64,000 nt of DNA from Actinomadura rudentiformis (GTDB taxonomy: Bacteria > Actinomycetota > Actinomycetes > Streptosporangiales > Streptosporangiaceae): assembly GCF_008923185.1 (NCBI RefSeq), contig NZ_WBMT01000023.1, forward strand, positions 145,819-209,818. Direction: 5' to 3'. Under the pieces are notes generated by a model. It had not been told where the DNA came from, did no database searches, and worked only from the letters and a program-made list of their open reading frames with translations. How positions within the stretch are numbered: the first letter of the stretch is position 1; every line of letters starts with the position of its first letter. A program made the translations under genes and the position numbers. Below, one piece after another: positions 25,803 through 34,617 of this stretch.

Positions 25803-26979
25803 TCCAGGCGCGGGCCCAGCCGTCGTAGTCGACGCAGGAGGCGCCGCGGTCGTCGCCGCAGTCGGCCACCGGCGTCTTCCAGAACGCGATGCGGCGGTAG
25901 AACGCGGCGTCGCCGACCTGGAAGTTCTCGCAGAAGCCCCGCGCGGTGAACCGGCACGCCTTCGGGTTGGCGGGGGCCTCACCGAACCACTGGGCGACCT
26001 GTGCCTGCACACGGGCCGAGGTCACCCAGTTCATCCACCGGTACATGCAGTTCGGGTGCTGGGCCTTCGACGAGATCATCCAGGTGTCCGACCAGCCGGT
26101 CGCGCCCTCGGTGGGGATCGTGGTGGCCACCGGCACCTTCTGGTCCTTGGCCAGGTTGGCGATCACCTGCCACGAGGTGCCCGCGTGGTTGTCGCCGCTC
26201 TTGAACGACTGGACCTCGTCGAGGTAGTTGTGCCAGTACTGGTTGATGTTGGGCCGCTGCTTCTTGAGCAGGTCCACGGCCGCGTCGAACTGCTTCTGGT
26301 CCAGCGCGTAGACGTCCTTGATGCCGAGGCTGGGCCGGTGCGTCTTGAGGTAGAGCGCGGCGTCGGCGATGTAGATGGGCGAGTCGTACGCGGCGATGTG
26401 GCCGGACGCGGGCGACCGTTCGTCCCAGACGACGCTCCACGACGTGGGTGGCTGCGCGAACTTGTCGGTCCGGTACATCAGCAGGTTGGCGCCGTAGCCG
26501 TGCGGCGCCCCGTACATCTGGCCCCGCACCGAGTTGTACGGCTGGTTCTTGAGGTAGCTCGCGATGTCGCCGTAGTTCGAGAGCAGACCCGTGTTGACCG
26601 GTGCGACGTCACCGCCGTAGATGAGCCGCAGGCTCGCGTCGCCGGACGCCGAGACGCCGTCGTAGCGGCCGGTCTTCATGAGGGCGACCATCGAGTCCGA
26701 CGTGTCGGCGATCTTCGCGTTGACCGCGCAGCCGGTGGCCCTCTGGAACGGGGTGACCCAGTCGGCGGACTTGTCGTTCGAGCCGTTCTCGGCGTAGCCC
26801 GCCCACACGACGAGGTTCAGCCTGCCCTCACCCGGGCCGATTTCCTGCTGGACCGGAATCGCGGGTGGGGCCGCCTCCCCCTTCGGGTCGTCGCCGCTGC
26901 AGGCAGCGGCCATCGCGACCGTCAATACGGTGGTCAGTGCGGTGGCGAGAACGGGGCGTACCGATCTGACGTTGATCAC
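25786..26979 (-). CDS. Orphan PotD-like solute-binding lipoprotein
   Basis: A 397-residue extracytoplasmic binding protein. It has a signal peptide with a lipobox-like end (AMAAAC, Cys27 as the likely lipidated residue). The mature fold resembles polyamine-type (PotD/PotF) binding proteins: LNLVVWAGYAENGSNDKSADWVTPFQRATGC, YDGVSASGDASLRLIYGGDVAPV, GAPHGYGANLLMYRTDKF. Substrate is most likely putrescine/spermidine or a similar cation (inference). No ABC permease or ATPase is adjacent, so it is an orphan or acts with a distant transporter. Confidence 0.87.
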   Translation of the reverse strand: MINVRSVRPVLATALTTVLTVAMAAACSGDDPKGEAAPPAIPVQQEIGPGEGRLNLVVWAGYAENGSNDKSADWVTPFQRATGCAVNAKIADTSDSMVALMKTGRYDGVSASGDASLRLIYGGDVAPVNTGLLSNYGDIASYLKNQPYNSVRGQMYGAPHGYGANLLMYRTDKFAQPPTSWSVVWDERSPASGHIAAYDSPIYIADAALYLKTHRPSLGIKDVYALDQKQFDAAVDLLKKQRPNINQYWHNYLDEVQSFKSGDNHAGTSWQVIANLAKDQKVPVATTIPTEGATGWSDTWMISSKAQHPNCMYRWMNWVTSARVQAQVAQWFGEAPANPKACRFTARGFCENFQVGDAAFYRRIAFWKTPVADCGDDRGASCVDYDGWARAWTQIKG

Positions 26980-27140
26980 GATCGAGAGAGTGTAGAGGTA
27001 CGGAGGGTGTTCGTGTGGTTTGATTCGGGTTATCTCGTGTTGATCCCCAAAATTATCGACATTGGGCGCAAATAGATCGCTTCCAGTAGTAGCCTCTCCG
27101 GGGTTCGTCGCTATCCGTCACCAACTGAAAGCCTTCCGCT

Positions 27141-29729
27141 GTGCGAACAAGGGGCCGCCGAGTGGGTTCGGGAGCAGGTCACCGGCGTAGCCGGTCAGGA
27201 CCGGGTCGGTTCCGGTCTGTCCGTTTCAAGGTCGTGGCACTGGTGCTGGTGTCGCTGGTGTCGCTGAGCGCGCTGTGGGCGTTCGCGGCGAGCCTCACCC
27301 TGGGCGACGGGTTGAACCTGCGGAAGGTGGACACTGTCCAGGACCATTTCGGTTATCCGTCCGGCGCGCTCGCCAGCGCTCTGCAGGGTGAACGCCGTCT
27401 GTCCGCGGTCTTCCTCGGCAGCGGCACGGCTGGCGACCAGGCGGCGATGGAGTCCGGCCGGCTGGTGACCGACCGCCAGGCGGACCTGTTCCGCCGGCTG
27501 GCCGCGGACCAGGGCGCCCAGGACGCGGCCTCCCCCCAGGCCAAGCGGCTGGCCAGCCGGATCGTCCAGCAGCTGGACGGGCTCTCGGCCACGCGGGCGG
27601 CGGTCGAGCGCAAGCGGATGACGCGGGCGCAGTCGTTCAGCAACTACACCACCCTGATCACCGACCTGGGAACGCTGCAGGGCTCGCTGTCCACCCTCAG
27701 CAACGCCGACGTGGCGCGGGACGCGCGCAACCAGGTCGCGCTCGTCCGTGCGCGGGAGATGCTCGCCCAGGAGGACGCGCTGCTGGCCGGCGCGCTCGCG
27801 GCGGGCCGCGTGACACCGTTGGAGCGCGCCGAGTTCAGCCGGATGGTCGGTGCCCAGCGCACCCTCTACAACCTCGCCGGTCCGGAACTGACGGACGCCG
27901 ACCGGGCCTACCTCGCGCGGATCACCGGAACGCCGGAGTACACCCGGCTCCGCCAGATGGAGGACCGGTTCGCCGGGCAGAGCGACTACAAGCCCGAAAC
28001 GGGTGCGGACGTGGTGTGGAAGACCACGGCCGACTCCAACCTCACCCGGCTGCGCGGCTTGGAGCTCGCCCTGGCGGAGGCCGCCGAACGCCGCGCCGAG
28101 CCGATCTCGGACCGCATCATGCTGCGCCTCGTCGTCGCCGGCGCACTCGGCCTGGTCGCGGTCATCGTCTCGATCGTGCTGGCGATCTGGGTCGCCCGGT
28201 CGGTCATCCGCGACCTGTCCGGCCTGCGCCGGGAGGCGCTCGACCTCGCCGACGTCCGGCTGCCCCGGGTGATCCGGCGGCTCCGGCGCGGCGAGGAGGT
28301 CGACGTCGCCGCGGAGGCGCCGCCGCTGGCGTTCGCCACCGCCGAGATCGACCAGGTCGGCCAGGCGTTCAACGCCGCGCGGCGCACCGCCATCCAGGGA
28401 GCGGTCGAGGAGGCCGCCCTGCGCCGCAGCATCAACGACGTCTTCGTCAACCTGGCCCGCCGCAGCCAGGCCCTCCTGCACCGCCAGCTCGGCCTGCTCG
28501 ACTCGATGGAACGGCGGATCACCGAGCCGGAGGACCTGGAGGACCTCTTCCGCGTCGACCACCTGGCCGCCCGCATGCGCCGCCACGCGGAAGGTCTGAT
28601 CATCCTCTCCGGCCAGGCGCCCGGCCGCGCCTGGCGCAACCCGGTGGCGGTCATGGACGTCGCGCGCGCCGCCGCCTCCGAGGTCGAGGACTACACGCGG
28701 GTGAACGTGGCGCCGATGTCGCGCGCGGCCGTGGCGGGCATCGCCGTCGCCGACATCGTGCATCTGCTCGCCGAGCTCATCGAGAACGCCGCGATCTTCT
28801 CGCCGCCGCACACGACCGTCCAGGTCTCCGGCCAGCAGGCGGCGCGCGGCTTCATCATCGAGATCGACGACCGCGGCCTCGGCATGACGCCCGAGGCGCT
28901 GGCCGCCGCCAACGAGCGGCTGGCGTCGCCCGGCGAGTTCGACCTGTCCGACACCGCGCAGCTCGGCCTGTTCGTGGTCGGCCGTCTCGCGCGGCGGCAC
29001 AACGTCAAGGTCTCGTTGCGCGCCTCCCCGTACGGCGGCACGACGGCGATCGTCCTGCTGCCGCTGGACATCGTCGCGCCGGGCGAGGAGCACGAGCTCG
29101 ATTCGGGTCCGGCCGCCCTCACCCGCCGCGCCGAGGACGCGCGCATCCCGGTCGGCGCGCTGCACGACTTCAGGCAGGAGACCGGCCCGCTTCCCGGGAT
29201 CGGTCCCGGCCCGGGTGCCGAGATCGGCACCGGTCCGCTCCCCGAGATCGACACCGGCACGGGTGGTTCGATTTTGCGGCTGCCGTTGGGCGAGGAGCCC
29301 GAGCCGCCCCAGCCCGGCCAGCCTGGCCAGCCGTTCTTGCTGCCCCAGGCGCCGCCGCCCTCCGGGCCACCGGTCACCTCGGTGCCGCCGCCTGTGTTCG
29401 ACGAGCTCGCGTCCGTTCCGGTGGTTCCGCCCGAGTCGGTCATGCCACCGCCGTCGGCGCCCGGGGAACGGCCCGAGCTGCCGGCCCGCCGGAAGGCCCC
29501 GGGAGACTCCGCCGGGGCCCGGCCGGCCCTGCCGCAGCGCGTTCGCCAGGCCAACCTGGCACCGCAGCTGCGCAGGGACACCACGAGCACGGGCGAGCTG
29601 GTCCTCCCGGCGCCGGTCGAGCCCAGGACCGAACGCTCGCCCGAAGAACTCCGCTCGATGATGTCGTCCATCCAGGCGGGTACCAGGCGCGGGCGCGCCG
29701 AGCCGGTGGAGGGCGGCGGGGAGTCGTGA
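27141..29729 (+). CDS. cvnA: Conservon sensor ATPase (CvnA-like, nitrate/nitrite-sensing-like domain)
   Basis: An 862-residue membrane protein starting at GTG. TM1 is near residues 30-50 (VVALVLVSLVSLSALWAFAAS). An extracytoplasmic helical NIT-type sensing domain covers about 55-310. TM2 is near 330-350 (LRLVVAGALGLVAVIVSIVLAIWV). A HAMP-like linker precedes a histidine-kinase-like ATPase domain at about 500-665 (N-box ELIENAAIFSPPHT, DDRGLGMTPEALAAAN, LGLFVVGRLARRH). The C-terminal 180 residues are a Pro-rich disordered tail. CvnA proteins head the conservon operons that link a sensor to an Ras/Rab-like GTPase. The DUF742 gene follows after 9 bp. Confidence 0.9.
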   Translation: MRTRGRRVGSGAGHRRSRSGPGRFRSVRFKVVALVLVSLVSLSALWAFAASLTLGDGLNLRKVDTVQDHFGYPSGALASALQGERRLSAVFLGSGTAGDQAAMESGRLVTDRQADLFRRLAADQGAQDAASPQAKRLASRIVQQLDGLSATRAAVERKRMTRAQSFSNYTTLITDLGTLQGSLSTLSNADVARDARNQVALVRAREMLAQEDALLAGALAAGRVTPLERAEFSRMVGAQRTLYNLAGPELTDADRAYLARITGTPEYTRLRQMEDRFAGQSDYKPETGADVVWKTTADSNLTRLRGLELALAEAAERRAEPISDRIMLRLVVAGALGLVAVIVSIVLAIWVARSVIRDLSGLRREALDLADVRLPRVIRRLRRGEEVDVAAEAPPLAFATAEIDQVGQAFNAARRTAIQGAVEEAALRRSINDVFVNLARRSQALLHRQLGLLDSMERRITEPEDLEDLFRVDHLAARMRRHAEGLIILSGQAPGRAWRNPVAVMDVARAAASEVEDYTRVNVAPMSRAAVAGIAVADIVHLLAELIENAAIFSPPHTTVQVSGQQAARGFIIEIDDRGLGMTPEALAAANERLASPGEFDLSDTAQLGLFVVGRLARRHNVKVSLRASPYGGTTAIVLLPLDIVAPGEEHELDSGPAALTRRAEDARIPVGALHDFRQETGPLPGIGPGPGAEIGTGPLPEIDTGTGGSILRLPLGEEPEPPQPGQPGQPFLLPQAPPPSGPPVTSVPPPVFDELASVPVVPPESVMPPPSAPGERPELPARRKAPGDSAGARPALPQRVRQANLAPQLRRDTTSTGELVLPAPVEPRTERSPEELRSMMSSIQAGTRRGRAEPVEGGGES

Positions 29730-29738
29730 TCAGGTGAT

Positions 29739-30125
29739 ATGACCGGGAACGAGTGGTTCGACGAGGAGGCCGGTCCCCTCGTGCGTTCGTACGCGCTGAC
29801 GCGCGGGCGGGCGCGCCCGGTCACCCGCGAGAGCTTCGACATGATGGCCGTCATCGAGACCCGGGGCCACCCCGCGTACGGCCAGGTGGGGATCGGTCCC
29901 GAGCATCTGGCCATCCTGGAACTGTGCGCCCGGCCGCTGCCCGTCGCGGAGATCTCCGGGCAGTTGCAGCTCCCGCTGGTGGTCGTGCGCGTGCTGCTCG
30001 GCGACCTGCTCGACCAGAACCTCATCGGAGTGCTGCGCCCCCGGCGCGAAGAGACGGCCGTCAACGACGGGACCGTCAGCGAACAACTGCTCAGGGAAGT
30101 GCTGCATGGACTCGAAGCCCTCTGA
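29739..30125 (+). CDS. cvnC: DUF742 protein (CvnC)
   Basis: A 128-residue DUF742 protein: GPLVRSYALTRGRARP at the start, EHLAILELCARPLPVAEISGQLQLPLVVVRVLLGDLLDQNLI with a winged-helix look, and a C-terminal tail that overlaps the next gene. It is the third component of canonical conservons. It directly follows cvnA, leaving no room for the usual roadblock/LC7 gene (cvnB) between them. Confidence 0.93.
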   Translation: MTGNEWFDEEAGPLVRSYALTRGRARPVTRESFDMMAVIETRGHPAYGQVGIGPEHLAILELCARPLPVAEISGQLQLPLVVVRVLLGDLLDQNLIGVLRPRREETAVNDGTVSEQLLREVLHGLEAL

Positions 30126-30705
30126 AACGGTCCCGTACCCGGTGAAGATCCTGGTGGCGGGCGGCTTCGGGGTCGGGAAGACGACGCTGGTCGGCAGCGT
30201 CAGCGAGATCCGGCCGCTGCAGACCGAGGAACTGCTCACCGAGCAGAGCGTCGGCGTCGACGACACCTCCGGCGTGGAACGCAAGACCACGACGACGGTC
30301 GCCATGGACTTCGGCCGCATCACGCTCAGCGAACGGCTCATCCTCTACTTGTTCGGCACGCCGGGCCAGGACCGGTTCTGGTTCATGTGGGACGAGCTGG
30401 CCGAGGGTGCGCTCGGCGCGGTCGTGCTGGCGGACACGCGCCGGCTGGCGGAGTGCTTCCCCGCGGTCGACTACTTCGAGCGCCGGGGACTGCCGTTCAT
30501 CATCGGCGTGAACTGCTTCGACGACGGCTACGACTACTCCGGTGACGAGATCGCCGCCGCGCTGGACCTGAGCGAGGACATTCCGGTCATCCTCTGCGAC
30601 GTGCGGCAACGGGAGTCGGGCAAGGAAGTCCTCACCACGCTCGTCCGCCACGTCATCGGCCGCCAGACCGCCAAGCGCGCGGCCGCCGAGGCGACCTCCG
30701 GCTGA
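30106..30705 (+). CDS. cvnD: Conservon small GTPase (CvnD)
   Basis: A 199-residue ATP/GTP-binding protein of the CvnD/MglA-like type. The P-loop is GGFGVGKTT (residues about 18-26), the switch region ERKTTTTVAMDFGRI, then FGTPGQDRFWFMWDEL (G3, DxxG-like TPGQ) and the NCFDDG stretch in place of NKxD. It overlaps cvnC by 20 bp. CvnD normally works with the CvnB roadblock protein, its likely GAP/partner, and that gene is missing here. A hairpin terminator lies 16 bp downstream. Confidence 0.93.
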   Translation: MDSKPSETVPYPVKILVAGGFGVGKTTLVGSVSEIRPLQTEELLTEQSVGVDDTSGVERKTTTTVAMDFGRITLSERLILYLFGTPGQDRFWFMWDELAEGALGAVVLADTRRLAECFPAVDYFERRGLPFIIGVNCFDDGYDYSGDEIAAALDLSEDIPVILCDVRQRESGKEVLTTLVRHVIGRQTAKRAAAEATSG

Positions 30706-30720
30706 TCGCCGGGGCCATGG

Positions 30721-30760
30721 GACGGCCCGCGTACAGCCGGGCGGGCGTACGCGGGCCGTC
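30721..30760. terminator. Long hairpin between convergent operons
   Basis: A perfect 14-bp stem (gacggcccgcgtac/gtacgcgggccgtc) with a 12-nt loop between the cvnD stop (30705) and the DHA2 transporter stop on the other strand (30809). There is no T-run. Confidence 0.75.
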
Positions 30761-30767
30761 AAGGGCC

Positions 30768-30815
30768 ATGCCGGTCGAACGATGCCGGTCAGATCGGCTC
30801 CATGCCGGTCAAACG
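30768..30815. repeat. Three spaced copies of atgccggtc at a gene 3' end
   Basis: atgccggtcgaacg (30768), atgccggtcagatcg (30782) and atgccggtcaaacg (30802) lie around the stop of the DHA2 transporter (30809-30811). It is another duplication at a gene terminus. Confidence 0.6.
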
Positions 30816-32401
30816 AGCTCGGGGGCCGGCTCGCGGTCGGCCGGTCGCAGCTCGGCGGCCCGTTCGGCGGGGCCCTTGAGCGGGACCTGCTTGATGAACC
30901 ACGTCGCGGCGAAGGCCAGGACACCGAGGGCCGTCGCCATCAGGAACACCTGGTGGGTGCCGGCCGCGACCGCCTGCTCGTAGACATCGCGCATGGCGTC
31001 GGGCAGCTTCGCGAGCGCGGCCGAGTCGAGTTGCGCGTTCTCGCTCGAACCGGCGTAGCCGTGGCCCGCCATCACGTCCTGGACCCGGCCGGTGAAGAGC
31101 GCGCCCGCGACGGCCACCCCGATCGAGCCGCCGATCGTGCGGGAGAGGGTGGCGGTGGACGAGGCGACGCCGATGTCCTTCAGCTCGACGCTCTGCATCG
31201 TGACGATCATCGTGGTCTGCATCAGGCAGCCCATCCCGGCGCCGAGGAAGGCCATGAAGACCATCGACATGGGACGGCTCGTGCCGGTGTCCATCTGGGC
31301 GAGCAGCAGGACCCCGACCGTGACCAGCACGCTGCCCACGATGATGATCGGCTTGTACCGGCCGGTCCGGGTGATGAAGGGGCCGGCGAAGGCGTTGATC
31401 AGCACCATCGACAGGAAGACCGGCATCATCAGGATCCCGGCATTGGTGGCCGAGGCGCCCTGCACCGCCTGCTGGAAGAGGGGCAGGAAGGTCATCGCCC
31501 CGAACATCATCACGCCGAGCAGGAAGCCGACCAGCGTGACCAGGGTGAAGTTGCGGTTGCGGAACAGCCCGAGCGGCAACACCGGCTCGGCGGCGCGGCG
31601 TTCGGCGAACAGGAACGCGGCGCCGGATACCACGGCCAGCACGCCGAGCCCGATGATGGTGGCCGAGTCCCACGCGTACTCGTTGCCGCCCCAGGTGGCG
31701 GCCAGCACCAGCGACGCGATCGCGGTGCCGAGCAGCGCCACGCCCAGGTAGTCGATCCGTGCCTCACGGCGTTGATCGGACAAGGGCTGTTTGGGCAGGT
31801 GCAAAACGGTCGTCACCATGACGAGGGCGAGTGCGCCCAGCGGCAGGTTCACATAGAAGCACCAGCGCCAGCTCAGATTGTCGGTGATGAAACCGCCGAT
31901 CAGTGGGCCGCCGATCATGGTCAGTCCCATGACCCCCGAGATCATGCCCTGGTACTTGCCCTGCTCGTTCGGCGGGAAGAGGCTCGCGATCAGCGCGAAC
32001 GCACCGACCATCAGCCCGCCGCCGCCGAGCCCCTGCACGGCGCGGAACGCGATCAGCTGGGTCATGTCCTGCGACACGCCCGCGAGCATCGAGCCGATGA
32101 GGAAGATGACGATCGAGGTCAGGAAGACGCCCTTGCGGCCGTACATGTCGCCGAGCTTTCCCCAGACCGGGGTCGAGACGGCGGTGGCCAGGGTGTAGGC
32201 CGTGACCACCCAGGACAGGTGGGCCATCCCGCCGAGGTCCCCGACGATGGTCGGCATCGCCGTGCCCAGGATGAGGTTGTCGAGGGAGGCCAGCATCATC
32301 GCGATCAACACGGCGCCCAGCACGACGTACTGGTTCCTGGCCTTGCTGACCGGCGGTTCGGTGGCGGGCGGCGGTTCGGTGGCGGTCGGAGTTCCAGCCA
32401 T
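30809..32401 (-). CDS. DHA2-family (EmrB/QacA) multidrug MFS transporter
   Basis: A 530-residue protein with 14 hydrophobic segments. Motifs typical of DHA2 exporters are present: LDNLILGTAMPTIVGDLGG in TM1, WGKLGDMYGRKGVFLTS (motif A) and GVMGLTMIGGPLIGGFITDNLSWRWCFYVNLPLG (motif C). It is predicted to export drugs by proton antiport. ATG 32401 is preferred because aggag lies nine bases upstream; ATG 32407 is only three bases from that site. It is divergent from a TetR regulator over a 70-bp inverted repeat that overlaps both promoters. Confidence 0.93.
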   Translation of the reverse strand: MAGTPTATEPPPATEPPVSKARNQYVVLGAVLIAMMLASLDNLILGTAMPTIVGDLGGMAHLSWVVTAYTLATAVSTPVWGKLGDMYGRKGVFLTSIVIFLIGSMLAGVSQDMTQLIAFRAVQGLGGGGLMVGAFALIASLFPPNEQGKYQGMISGVMGLTMIGGPLIGGFITDNLSWRWCFYVNLPLGALALVMVTTVLHLPKQPLSDQRREARIDYLGVALLGTAIASLVLAATWGGNEYAWDSATIIGLGVLAVVSGAAFLFAERRAAEPVLPLGLFRNRNFTLVTLVGFLLGVMMFGAMTFLPLFQQAVQGASATNAGILMMPVFLSMVLINAFAGPFITRTGRYKPIIIVGSVLVTVGVLLLAQMDTGTSRPMSMVFMAFLGAGMGCLMQTTMIVTMQSVELKDIGVASSTATLSRTIGGSIGVAVAGALFTGRVQDVMAGHGYAGSSENAQLDSAALAKLPDAMRDVYEQAVAAGTHQVFLMATALGVLAFAATWFIKQVPLKGPAERAAELRPADREPAPELV

Positions 32402-32432
32402 GGTCATCAGCTCCTGGGAGAGGAGCCGAGCG

Positions 32433-32502
32433 AACTTACTTGCCGCCCGGCTAGTTAACGAGGAGACCGTACGGCGCTAACTAGCCGGGCGTCAAGTAAG
32501 TT
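32433..32502. promoter_or_regulatory. 70-bp inverted repeat, probable double TetR operator
   Basis: The arms 32433-32460 and 32475-32502 (28 bp each) are inverted copies matching at 26 of 28 positions, around a 14-bp spacer. Each arm itself has imperfect dyad halves (TTACTTG...CTAGTTA, separated by 8 bp). This suggests two TetR dimer sites facing each other in the 156-bp gap between the transporter and the TetR gene. Binding would repress both genes. Confidence 0.8.
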
Positions 32503-32557
32503 AGGGTCGGACCTTGGACCTAGGCCCCACGGCAAGGGCCACGAGAGGGAGTGCACC

Positions 32558-33136
32558 GTGGCCAAGACCCAGACCCGCCGCAAGGACACGAGCCAGCGCA
32601 TCCAGGACACGGCCCTGGAGCTGTTCCTCGAGCACGGGTACGAGAAGACCTCGCTGCGCGAGATCGCAGAGCGCCTCGACGTCACCAAGGCCGCGCTCTA
32701 CTACCACTTCAAGACCAAGGAGGACATCGTCCTCAGCCTCCTCGACCGGCTCGGCACGTCGTTCGACGAGCTGATCGCGTGGGCCGAGGGGGAGCCGCCG
32801 ACCCTGGAGACACGGCGCGAGCTGCTCCGCCGTCTCAACGAGGTGCTCGCCGACGGCGCGTCGCTCTTCCGCTTCCTGCAGGAGAACCAGGCGGCCCTGC
32901 GCGACATGCGTCCGGGCGAGGACTTCAAGGAACGCATGAAGTCATTGGGAGGCCTGATGGCCGATCCCGAGGCGGACATGGTCGGGTGCATCCGCTCGGT
33001 GAGCGCCCTCTTCACCGTCTACTTCGGCGGGTTCGCGCTGACCGACATGGAGGGGACGATGGAGGAGAAGCGGGCCGCCCTCCTCCAGGTCGCCGACGAG
33101 ATGCTCACGGCCGCGCACGCGCGCGAGACCGGTTAG
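32558..33136 (+). CDS. TetR-family repressor
   Basis: A 192-residue protein with a TetR HTH at residues 10-58 (RIQDTALELFLEHGYEKTSLREIAERLDVTKAALYYHFKTKEDI; landmarks GYEKTSLREIAERL and ALYYHFKTKE). The variable C-terminal ligand-binding helices follow. It starts at GTG with gaggga nine bases upstream. It is the likely repressor of the divergent DHA2 exporter, acting on the 32433-32502 repeat (inference from arrangement). Confidence 0.93.
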   Translation: MAKTQTRRKDTSQRIQDTALELFLEHGYEKTSLREIAERLDVTKAALYYHFKTKEDIVLSLLDRLGTSFDELIAWAEGEPPTLETRRELLRRLNEVLADGASLFRFLQENQAALRDMRPGEDFKERMKSLGGLMADPEADMVGCIRSVSALFTVYFGGFALTDMEGTMEEKRAALLQVADEMLTAAHARETG

Positions 33137-33152
33137 CGCTCCTTAGCGCTCC
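33133..33152. repeat. 10-bp tandem duplication at a convergent gene junction
   Basis: ttagcgctcc occurs twice in tandem. The TetR stop (TAG, 33134-33136) is in the first copy. The FAD-oxidoreductase stop (TAA on the minus strand, 33143-33145) is in the second. Confidence 0.75.
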
Positions 33153-34516
33153 GCCGGACGGATGTGGTGAGTGAGCCGGAACATGTCGGCCGGGTCATGG
33201 AGTGCCTTCAGCTCGGCGAGCCGCTGGAAGTCCTCCGGCTCGTACGCGGCGCGGACTTCGTCCTCGGTCGCGTTGTCACCGAAGAGGAAGTTGAGGTGCC
33301 GGCCGCCCGTCGCCCATGGCTTCATCACGCCCAAGAAGGCGCTGTGGACGGGCTCGGAGGCGTCCGGCGTCTCCGTGGGCTCAAGCTTGCTCAGGACCCC
33401 CACGAGGTACTGCGCGCCGCGGTTGCCCACCGCACTCGGGATCGCGGGCGGTACGGAGAGCGCGCCGCCGAGATGGCGCACTTCGACGATGGCCCGTTCG
33501 GAGGCGCCCGGCCCGGCGAGGTCGAGCACGGCCTGGACCGCGTCCGCGCTCAGCTCGTCCAGGAGGACGTGGGTCGAGCGGTAGGCCATCGGCTGGTCCG
33601 GCTCATCGTGGATTGTGGCGCTCTTCGCGTACGGCATCGTCTCGACCGTGTCGATGAGGCGCGGCCCGAGGGCGCGCAGCGGCGCGACGAGGCGTTCACC
33701 ATCAGCGGGATCCCCGGCGTAGGCGATCCGGATGTGCGCGATGTGGCGGCCGCGGAAGACCTCCGGGATCTGCGGAATGTCGGGGAACGGCATCAGCGCG
33801 ATCGAGGACGTCATCTCGTCGGGGACGTCGGCCGACCACTCCTGGAACGTCCGCAGTGCCTCCGCCGCGAGGCCGGTGTCGAAGTAGAGGCCGCCACCGT
33901 AGATCGTGCTGACCGGTACGAGTTCGATCTCCATCCCCGTCACGACACCGAAGTTGCCGCGCCCGCCGCGCAGCGCCCAGAACAGGTCGGGATCGGCTTC
34001 CGGGCTGACCGTGCGCAGAGTGGCGTCGGCGGTGACGACCTCGATACGGCGCACGCGGTCCACAGCGTTGCCGTAGCGGCGGGCGAGCAGTCCGATGCCG
34101 CCGCCGAGGGTGTACGAGACCGCGCCGACGCCGGGGTACGAGCCGTTCAGCGGGGCAAGGCCATGCGACGCCGCCTCCTGGACGACCTCGCGCCAGCGCA
34201 CACCTGCCTCCACCCAGGCCGTACGAGACTCGGCGTCGATGCTCAGCCCGTTCATCCGGCGGGTGCTGATGAGCACGCCTTCATTTGCGTCGGCGGGCAC
34301 CCCGTGTCCGGTGGCCTGTACCGCGACCGGCAGCGCGTTCGCCGCGGCGAACTCGACCGCCGCCTGGACGTCGGCGGCGGAAACGGCCGCGACGATCAGG
34401 TCGGGCCGGTGCGGCCCGGCGAGCTGGTACCCGACGCGCTCGCTGTCGTAGGCGCCGTCGCCGGGCCGGATCACCGCGCCGTCCACCCGTTCGGCCAGTG
34501 CCTCGATGCCGTTCAT
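33143..34516 (-). CDS. BBE-type FAD-linked oxidoreductase
   Basis: A 457-residue PCMH/VAO-family flavoenzyme with a C-terminal berberine-bridge-like segment. The FAD-binding domain includes PVAVQATGHGVPADANEGVLISTRRMNGL (with ATGHG His as the likely covalent flavin link) and YTLGGGIGLLARRYGNAVDRV. The cysteine found in bicovalent members (GxxGxC) is replaced (GVGAVSYT), so it is probably monocovalent. Such enzymes oxidise alcohols, sugars or secondary-metabolite intermediates. It is divergent from a LysR regulator that may control it. Confidence 0.9.
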   Translation of the reverse strand: MNGIEALAERVDGAVIRPGDGAYDSERVGYQLAGPHRPDLIVAAVSAADVQAAVEFAAANALPVAVQATGHGVPADANEGVLISTRRMNGLSIDAESRTAWVEAGVRWREVVQEAASHGLAPLNGSYPGVGAVSYTLGGGIGLLARRYGNAVDRVRRIEVVTADATLRTVSPEADPDLFWALRGGRGNFGVVTGMEIELVPVSTIYGGGLYFDTGLAAEALRTFQEWSADVPDEMTSSIALMPFPDIPQIPEVFRGRHIAHIRIAYAGDPADGERLVAPLRALGPRLIDTVETMPYAKSATIHDEPDQPMAYRSTHVLLDELSADAVQAVLDLAGPGASERAIVEVRHLGGALSVPPAIPSAVGNRGAQYLVGVLSKLEPTETPDASEPVHSAFLGVMKPWATGGRHLNFLFGDNATEDEVRAAYEPEDFQRLAELKALHDPADMFRLTHHIRPAER

Positions 34517-34617
34517 GGTGCTTCCCCCTTGATGATGTTGCCTTGCGATATCTACCCTGCCGTCCGGTTATTCAGAAGTCCAAGAGATAGATCTTCTTGC
34601 TGTTAGCATCTCTGGTT

